NCBI RefSeq assembly: GCF_050916235.1
Contig: NZ_CP104854.1
Span: 2,666,001 to 2,730,000 of the forward strand
Direction of reading: 5' to 3'
Origin: Maridesulfovibrio sp050916235
GTDB lineage: Bacteria > Desulfobacterota > Desulfovibrionia > Desulfovibrionales > Desulfovibrionaceae
Length of the DNA stretch: 64,000 nt
The notes beneath the pieces are model-generated. The model ran no database searches, had not been told where the DNA came from, and was given only the letters and a program-made list of their open reading frames with translations. A program made the translations under genes and the position numbers. This document shows, piece after piece, positions 58,871-64,000 of this stretch. Positions within the stretch are counted from its first letter, which is position 1. Each line of letters opens with the position of its first letter.

Positions 58871-59755
58871 CTAAGCGGTTATTTCGGTTCCGATACCGCT
58901 TTTGGTGAAAAGTTCGAGCAGTACGCAGTTTTCGACTCTGCCGTCGATGATATGGGCCTTTTCGACTCCTTCGTGAACCGCTTCAATGCAACAGCTCAGC
59001 TTGGGAATCATACCCCCGGTGGCCAGACCGGAGTCGATTGCTTCGGCAGCTTCACGGCTGGTCATGGACGAGATGAGGCTTTTGTTCCCGTCAAGCAGTC
59101 CCTGAACATCGGTAAGCAGGTGCAGACGCTTTGCACTCATGGCGGCAGCAACTGCTCCGGCAACGGAGTCGGCGTTGATGTTGTAAGTGGAGCCTTCTTC
59201 ATCCACTCCCACGGGAGCGATGACCGGGATGAACCCTTCGGCCAGCAGCGACCTGATCAGGGTGGTGTTCACCTTGGTGACTTCGCCGACCTTGCCGAGG
59301 TCGATGATTTCCGGTGCCTTGGCTTCGGACTCGACCACCAGTTCCTTCTGTTCGGCCTTGAGGAGCATACCGTCTTTGCCGGAGAGGCCTACGGCTTTGC
59401 CGCCGTTGAGGTTGATCAGGTTGACGATCTGCTTGTTGACCTGCCCGACCAGAACCATTTCCACGACGTCCATTGTGGCGGAGTCGGTGACCCTGTATCC
59501 GCTCTTGAAGTGACTGTCGATATTCAGTGCACTGAGCATTTTCTGGATCTGGGGGCCGCCGCCGTGGACAACCACCGGGTTGATGCCGATATACTTGAGC
59601 AGGATAATGTTCAGAGCAAAGGCCCGCTTAAGAGATTCGTCGATCATGGCATTGCCGCCGTATTTGATGACGATGGTTTCTCCGTAAAATTCCTTGATGT
59701 AGGGAAGGGCTTCGATAAGAAGTTTCGCCTTGATGATGTCCCGTTCCATATCCAT
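58871..59755 (-). CDS. argB: Acetylglutamate kinase
   Basis: 294 residues with complete AAK-kinase motifs: IVIKYGGNAMIDESLK (about 27-42), VVHGGGPQIQKML (about 62-74), GYRVTDSATMDVVEMVLVGQVNK (about 86-108) and NINADSVAGAVAAAM (about 192-206). It makes N-acetyl-glutamyl phosphate in arginine synthesis. The ATG at 59755 has AGGAG eleven bases upstream. The C-terminal part has the LSCCIEAVHEGVEKAHIIDGR stretch, which is typical of arginine-inhibited forms. It forms a pair with mobB (gap of eight bases) without a metabolic reason that I can see. Confidence 0.96.
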   Translation of the reverse strand: MDMERDIIKAKLLIEALPYIKEFYGETIVIKYGGNAMIDESLKRAFALNIILLKYIGINPVVVHGGGPQIQKMLSALNIDSHFKSGYRVTDSATMDVVEMVLVGQVNKQIVNLINLNGGKAVGLSGKDGMLLKAEQKELVVESEAKAPEIIDLGKVGEVTKVNTTLIRSLLAEGFIPVIAPVGVDEEGSTYNINADSVAGAVAAAMSAKRLHLLTDVQGLLDGNKSLISSMTSREAAEAIDSGLATGGMIPKLSCCIEAVHEGVEKAHIIDGRVENCVLLELFTKSGIGTEITA

Positions 59756-59886
59756 ATATTTCTTGTCTCCTGAAAATGAATTGGTTGATATTATCAGCCT
59801 GCTTTTTCAAAGCAATGCCTACCTATAATTTAAAATGGTCCGGAGGGAAACCCCGCTTTTATTAGGCTTGAAACAGCAACCATACG

Positions 59887-59922
59887 AAAAGGCCGCGAAC
59901 CCGTTAGGGTGCGCGGTCTTTT
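59887..59922 (-). terminator. Terminator of the acetate transporter gene
   Basis: Stem of about 14 bp with two mismatches between AAAAGGCCGCGAACCC and GGGTGCGCGGTCTTTT, loop GTTA. Read on the minus strand it ends in CCTTTTCG and lies about 50 bases past the transporter stop. Confidence 0.7.
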
Positions 59923-59972
59923 GTTCATGAGGATATGGTGAAGCTTTGATTTAGAGGAATGGAAAGCTTTGT

Positions 59973-60530
59973 TTATTCGCCGATGGGCAGGACGGTGCGT
60001 CCGTATTGTTCATTGAGAACTTCGGCCATGGCAAGGTAGAATGCGGAAGCTCCGCAGACGATGCCTTCATAGCCCGCAATGGTGCCGATCAGGTGGTTGC
60101 CGGTGAAATCGCGGATGGCCAGCAGGAAGAAAAGCAGGGTGAGTGAGCCGAAAATAAATTTAAGCACGGCGTTGCTTTTAAGGGTACCTGCGAACATGAA
60201 CAGGGTGAATATACCCCACATGACAAGATACCAGCCCATGTATGCATGGGGGGTAGCCTCGGTCCAGCCGAGTTTGGGCATAACGATCAGGCCTACGAGG
60301 GTCAGCCAGAACATACCATAGGAAGTGAATGCGGTGGTGCCGAAGGTGTTGCCTTTCTTGAACTCCATTATTCCGGCAATGACCTGGGCCATTCCGCCGT
60401 AAAAGATGCCCATGGCAAGGACCATGGCACTGATCGGAAAGAATCCTGCATTGTGGATATTGAGCAGGATGGTGGTCATGCCGAAGCCCATGAGCCCGAG
60501 AGGTGCGGGGTTCGCGAGTTTGGATTCCAT
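59973..60530 (-). CDS. satP: GPR1/FUN34/YaaH-family acetate (succinate) transporter SatP
   Basis: 185 residues with six membrane segments. The signature NPAPLGLMGFGMTT (about 7-20) is the family motif, and the FYGGMAQVIAGIMEFKKGNTFG stretch matches the second conserved block. SatP-like proteins carry acetate, succinate and other short acids by proton-linked or channel-like movement. In sulfate reducers that oxidise lactate incompletely, acetate export is the likely role. It is a single gene with a 12-bp hairpin in its presumed leader. Confidence 0.93.
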   Translation of the reverse strand: MESKLANPAPLGLMGFGMTTILLNIHNAGFFPISAMVLAMGIFYGGMAQVIAGIMEFKKGNTFGTTAFTSYGMFWLTLVGLIVMPKLGWTEATPHAYMGWYLVMWGIFTLFMFAGTLKSNAVLKFIFGSLTLLFFLLAIRDFTGNHLIGTIAGYEGIVCGASAFYLAMAEVLNEQYGRTVLPIGE

Positions 60531-60984
60531 TGTTTTCTCCTAGGGGTGGTATTTTTTTAAGAGACACGCTCCCCAAGGTCCCTCTGCCTGTGTGGGCCAG
60601 GCAGAGGGAAGGGATGGTTGGGTGCATGTATAGTGGAAATTTGTGTTGCTTTTGATTGGTAGTGGTTACTCATTCAACTATAGCGAAATTGTTGGTATGG
60701 CAAGAAAAAAGTGAATGGATAAGAGGTTTTCTTTTGGATTAAGGACTGGCTCATGATTGTCTCCAATAAATTTTACTGGTTATGCGTTCAGTTTGTTTGG
60801 GGGACAGGCCTTTGCCGATTGTGTTGTCTGCTGAAGGTTGAGTCATGCTTCTCAGGTCAGAACACAGGGATTCTTTTTAGTTTTCCATATTTCGTGTACA
60901 ATGTATTCAAAAGTTTTGTCCAGTTCAGGTGAAATTTAATCGCAAAATTCCTGATAAAGAGCATGCCTGTCGGCGGGAGGGGAT
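60531..60984. other. Divergent gap between satP and antiporter genes
   Basis: 454 bases without a supported gene. The satP side holds the hairpin at 60579-60609. The antiporter side has a GGAGGGG ribosome site right before its GTG start. A string GGGGACAGGCCTTTGCC near 60797 has GG and GC ten bases apart, a partial sigma-54 likeness that I do not call. Confidence 0.5.
60579..60609 (-). promoter_or_regulatory. 12-bp hairpin in the satP leader
   Basis: Perfect arms TCCCTCTGCCTG (60579-60590) and CAGGCAGAGGGA (60598-60609) with a 7-base loop, about 50 bases before the satP start. There is no U tract, so a role in mRNA stability or attenuation is possible. Confidence 0.4.
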
Positions 60985-62157
60985 GTGTCTGTATCTGTTC
61001 TGACGTTGATCTCTCTGGGGTTGCTGTTCATTGTCGGATTTGTGGCCGATACCATAGGCAGGAGCACGCCCATCCCGCGGGTTTCGGTACTTATTCTTTT
61101 CGGCTTGTGTATCGGTCCTGCCGGGTTGAACCTGCTGCCCGAGTCCATTTACCGCTGGATGCCGGTCGTATCGGATATTGCCCTTGCGGTAATCGGCTTT
61201 CTGCTGGGCAGCTCTCTCAAATATTCGTCCATTAAAAAATATGGCAGGGTGGTTTTTTATATTTCACTCTCGGTCGTGGCAGTCACGGCTGTGCTTGTGG
61301 GGTGCGGGCTGTGGATTGCCGGAATGTCGCTGTCGCTGGCTGTGGTCTATGCCGGGATAGCCCCGGCCACTGACCCGGCTGCGACTCTTGAAGTGGTTCG
61401 TGAGTCTGAAAGGACAGGCGAGTTTCCCAATGTCCTGTTACAGATAACCGCAATAGATGATGCCTGGGGCGTAATGCTGTTCAGTCTTTTGTTTGCCGGA
61501 GCGCAGCTGCTGGTGGCAGGCACCGGGGGTGGGGCAGGTGTTCTTGAGGGAGGACGGGAGATTCTTCTTTCGCTGCTGATCGGCATCGGACTCGGGGTTC
61601 CCATGAGTTTTCTGACCGGACGCATCCAGCCCGGCGAGCCAAGCCTTGCCGAGGCCTTGGGCATGGTCTTCATCTGCTGCGGAATTTCGATCTGGGTTGA
61701 GGCCTCCTACCTGCTTTCTTCTATGGTGATGGGTACGGTTGTGGCGAATCTGGCCAGTCACCATGAGCGTCCTTTTTATGCCATTGAGGGGATTGAATGG
61801 CCCGTGGTCATTTTGTTTTTCATCTTTGCGGGCGTGAATATCCGTATCGAGCATCTTTCCGGTAATCTGATGTGGATACTGTTGTATATCGGACTGAGGA
61901 TTTTAGGTCGTCTGACCGGTTCGGCATTCGGGGCCGTGATGAGCGGGCAGTCGTTCGAGTTCGGCAAGTGGATGGGTGTTGCGCTCATGCCTCAGGCCGG
62001 GGTGGCGCTGGGCATGGCCCTGACCGCAGCCCACCGGTTTGAGGTTTTCGAGCCTATTGTTTCAGTTGTTGCGGTTACAACGGTCTTCTTTGAGGTTGTC
62101 GGTCCAGTCTGTGCCCGGTTCGCCCTGAAAAAAATGAATTCGGCAGCAGCGGGGTGA
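60985..62157 (+). CDS. Cation/proton antiporter (CPA superfamily, Kef-like membrane part)
   Basis: 390 residues from a GTG start with GGAGGGG upstream. Twelve or so membrane segments. The family marks are IGFLLGSSLKYSSIKK (about 69-84), AGIAPATDPAATLEVV (about 122-137) with the TDPAA motif, and IDDAWGVMLFSLL (about 156-168) with the paired acids that bind the cation. No TrkA nucleotide domain is attached. It should exchange Na+ or K+ for H+ across the inner membrane. It is not in an operon; the nearest gene downstream encodes the PilZ protein 137 bases away. Confidence 0.9.
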   Translation: MSVSVLTLISLGLLFIVGFVADTIGRSTPIPRVSVLILFGLCIGPAGLNLLPESIYRWMPVVSDIALAVIGFLLGSSLKYSSIKKYGRVVFYISLSVVAVTAVLVGCGLWIAGMSLSLAVVYAGIAPATDPAATLEVVRESERTGEFPNVLLQITAIDDAWGVMLFSLLFAGAQLLVAGTGGGAGVLEGGREILLSLLIGIGLGVPMSFLTGRIQPGEPSLAEALGMVFICCGISIWVEASYLLSSMVMGTVVANLASHHERPFYAIEGIEWPVVILFFIFAGVNIRIEHLSGNLMWILLYIGLRILGRLTGSAFGAVMSGQSFEFGKWMGVALMPQAGVALGMALTAAHRFEVFEPIVSVVAVTTVFFEVVGPVCARFALKKMNSAAAG

Positions 62158-62294
62158 TTGCTGAAATTTTTGTGCTTTTGCCGCTTGTGCCACAGGTCGA
62201 ATCTTTTGATTGGTATTGCTGGGTGGACAAATATTGATTAGTTAGGAAGCAGAAATCATATTCATCTTATCTTATGAAGTTACGGAGCTTGTAG

Positions 62295-62651
62295 ATGGTT
62301 CAGAATAAAAGGCGCAGAACCCGTGTTGAGGCCGGCTTTACCGTGAAGCTGCACAAGGATGGAATTGATGCCGGTGCTGAAAGTCACAACCTCAGTCTCA
62401 AGGGGCTTCTTTGTGACCCGGTTCAGGGGTTTGCGGTCGGAGATGACTGTGAAGTTTCTCTTTCATTGTCTGAAGACGTGGAAATTTTTATCAGTGCGAA
62501 AGTTGTGCGGGCAGATGATACAGGGCTGGCCGTGGACTTCACTTCAATGGATGAAGTCAGCTTCACGCATCTGCGCAGATTGATTCAGTTTAACGCCCAG
62601 GATGCAGATGCCATTGACAGCGAGCTTACTTCGCCTGCTTTTGAGTCCTGA
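62295..62651 (+). CDS. PilZ-domain protein, probable c-di-GMP receptor
   Basis: 118 residues forming one PilZ domain. The N-terminal RRRTR (about 6-10, RxxxR) and NLSLKG (about 32-37, D/NxSxxG) are the two c-di-GMP-binding elements, spaced as usual. The barrel strands end at about 95, and the tail is acidic. Start ATG at 62295 with GGAG upstream. It acts in the cytoplasm as an effector of the second messenger; no motility or exopolysaccharide gene is nearby. Confidence 0.85.
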   Translation: MVQNKRRRTRVEAGFTVKLHKDGIDAGAESHNLSLKGLLCDPVQGFAVGDDCEVSLSLSEDVEIFISAKVVRADDTGLAVDFTSMDEVSFTHLRRLIQFNAQDADAIDSELTSPAFES

Positions 62652-62811
62652 TAACCGGCATACACAGGGTTGCAGGCTTGAACAGGCAGAGTTCATAAGC
62701 CCGGGCTATTTTCCTTGCCCGGGGGGACGGCATGCCGCAATCCATAAGTCTGCAATAGATATGGAGCGGGTTGAAGATGTGTTCGATGAATGCCTTGAAA
62801 CCTGTTTTCAT
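62626..62811 (-). CDS. Possible small conserved protein
   Basis: 61 residues on the minus strand, overlapping the end of the PilZ gene by 26 bases (tail to tail). The chain FNPLHIYCRLMDCGMPSPRAR resembles small conserved proteins of Desulfovibrio that I recall in outline, with a regular pattern of hydrophobic and basic residues. The ATG at 62811 has no convincing ribosome site, so it could be non-coding. Confidence 0.45.
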   Translation of the reverse strand: MKTGFKAFIEHIFNPLHIYCRLMDCGMPSPRARKIARAYELCLFKPATLCMPVIRTQKQAK

Positions 62812-62917
62812 TTTATTACGGGCTGTTGTTTGTAAATCGAGTGCTGTGTTTTGCTCAGAACCTCAAATAAATGCTCAGAAATTGAAGTTTCGTCAATTGT
62901 TGCAGCTATAATAAAGG

Positions 62918-64000
62918 TTATTGCGCAGTTTCGACCTCAAATCCTTTCAGGAATCTTACAGTTATCAGAAACATTGTTACGGCCACGATTGATCCGGCAT
63001 AAAAAACCGCATCAAGTCCCATTCCGGCATAGACAAGACCCATTATTATGGGGGCCATGGTCTGACCTACCCTTAAGAGCATTCCGTTTACCGACATGAA
63101 TATTGCCCGTTGTTCCATGGGGGCTATTGCAGTCAGCATGGACATGGAGTTGGGCAGGTTGAGTCCCTGTCCCAGTCCGAATACGCAGACCGGAAGTATG
63201 CACCAGAGAGCTGAATCGGCACTGGGCAGCATCAGCATTGAGGCCCCGTATGCAAATGCGGAAATGGCAATCATCAGCGGTTGCGACATGAAGTGGGCCA
63301 GCCTTCCCATCTGTGAAGCTGCCAGTGCAGTGATGAAGGACGCGCTGGAAATGACAACGCCGATCATGAGCGGCGAGGCTTCGAATCGGGAGTTCAGCAT
63401 TACCGGCAGGTAGGTCACTATGGGGCCGTAGAGAATGATGAAGGTCAGCAGTGATATGGCGAACAGGCTGAGCACTTCCCGGCTTTTCATTCCTTCCAGA
63501 GCCGCCTTCATATATTTCTTGAAATCTCCGTTCGAAGACGGTTCCGGGTTGTCCAGCTTGAACGCGACCAGCCATGCCAGCGGCAGCGCGGACAGGGACA
63601 GAAGAAAGGGTGCCTGCCAGCTCAACTGGGCCAGAATTCCGCCTATGGCCGGGAATATGGCCGTGCCCATGCTCAGAACACCGGCGTTGAGTCCCATGGC
63701 TTTGATCCGCTCCCTGCCGCTGAAAAGATCGCCGATAATGGTCAGGTTGATGACCCCGACCGCAGCAGCACCGATTCCCTGCAGAAATCTAAGCAGCAGC
63801 AGCGAGTTGAAATCAGAGGCGAAAAAGCAGGCCGCACCTGCGATGCTGAAAAGCAGCAGTGAAGGAATCAGGATTTTTTTTCGACCAATCCTGTCTGCGA
63901 AAATTCCGGCCAGCGGGGCGAAAATGATGCCCGGCAGGGTGAAGATGGTGAAAACCAGTCCCACGGTAGAAGGCGAGATTCCGAATTCCCTGATCATGAG
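62918..64000 (-). CDS. Major facilitator superfamily transporter, N-terminus cut by window edge
   Basis: At least 360 residues; the frame is open to base 64000, and the first membrane helix of the fold is missing, so the start lies outside. The MFS motif A is clear in GIFADRIGRKK (about 32-42). Eleven membrane segments remain, with the break LDNPEPSSNGDFKKYMK between the halves. It is similar to the drug-resistance (DHA1, 12-helix) type, but the substrate cannot be told. The stop at 62918 is 107 bases after the small ORF at 62626-62811. Confidence 0.88.
   Translation of the reverse strand, partial: LMIREFGISPSTVGLVFTIFTLPGIIFAPLAGIFADRIGRKKILIPSLLLFSIAGAACFFASDFNSLLLLRFLQGIGAAAVGVINLTIIGDLFSGRERIKAMGLNAGVLSMGTAIFPAIGGILAQLSWQAPFLLSLSALPLAWLVAFKLDNPEPSSNGDFKKYMKAALEGMKSREVLSLFAISLLTFIILYGPIVTYLPVMLNSRFEASPLMIGVVISSASFITALAASQMGRLAHFMSQPLMIAISAFAYGASMLMLPSADSALWCILPVCVFGLGQGLNLPNSMSMLTAIAPMEQRAIFMSVNGMLLRVGQTMAPIIMGLVYAGMGLDAVFYAGSIVAVTMFLITVRFLKGFEVETAQ

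Noticed and set aside
60797..60817. Sigma-54-like string before the antiporter gene
   Set aside because: GG and GC have the right spacing, but the -24 half is poor (GGGGAC instead of TGGCAC) and it is about 170 bases from the start.

Overview
The window reads as a chromosomal segment of a strictly anaerobic, sulfate-reducing deltaproteobacterium of the Desulfovibrio type (marine Maridesulfovibrio-like is my best guess). The main support is a complete hmcABCDEF operon for the 16-haem high-molecular-weight cytochrome complex, with its Rrf1/Rrf2-type regulators. Haem-binding sensor kinases and a large density of two-component genes fit the same group. No rRNA, CRISPR array, phage or transposase was seen.

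Region 1 (1-5,150): the C-terminally cut peptide-type ABC substrate-binding protein, then a pnuC/NadR-like nicotinamide riboside salvage pair with a possible structured leader. Region 2 (2,885-15,948, all minus strand): hmcA-B-C-D-E-F, a double universal stress protein, two stand-alone receivers, a receiver-PAS-PAS-kinase, an Rrf2 repressor and a kinase with two periplasmic haem c motifs. A promoter-like region with two inverted repeats lies upstream of hmcA. Region 3 (16,589-27,814): assorted metabolic genes (amino-acid racemase, LysE exporter, MFS carrier, cytosine-deaminase-like enzyme), tRNA-Thr and tRNA-Pro, two broken genes, an unusual PEP-synthase-like protein and a large secreted subtilase.

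Region 4 (27,913-39,601) is the most unusual part. Two divergent operons share a 607-base gap holding a consensus sigma-54 promoter. Leftward run a receiver, two DUF1538 membrane proteins, a PII-like protein, a CBS-pair protein and a 52-residue zinc ribbon. Rightward run a sensor kinase, three stand-alone receivers, a TauE/SafE-type permease and a coupled membrane protein. A second kinase and an NtrC-type sigma-54 activator follow. I read this as a branched phosphorelay controlling two transport modules, but no substrate is evident.

Region 5 (39,748-51,631): a secreted protein, a five-EF-hand protein, an iron alcohol dehydrogenase, a TSCPD protein facing a radical SAM/SPASM protein, then the glycerol regulon glpR, glpD, glpF, glpK. 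Region 6 (51,838-64,000): a DUF3365 haem sensor kinase, a molybdopterin operon (moeA, moeA-PBP fusion, an unknown gene, an LpdD-like gene), argB-mobB, an acetate transporter, a cation/proton antiporter, a PilZ protein and a truncated MFS carrier.

Starts were moved from the longest reading frame wherever a Shine-Dalgarno sequence and family alignment pointed inside. All functional names rest on motif reading by eye; no database search was possible.
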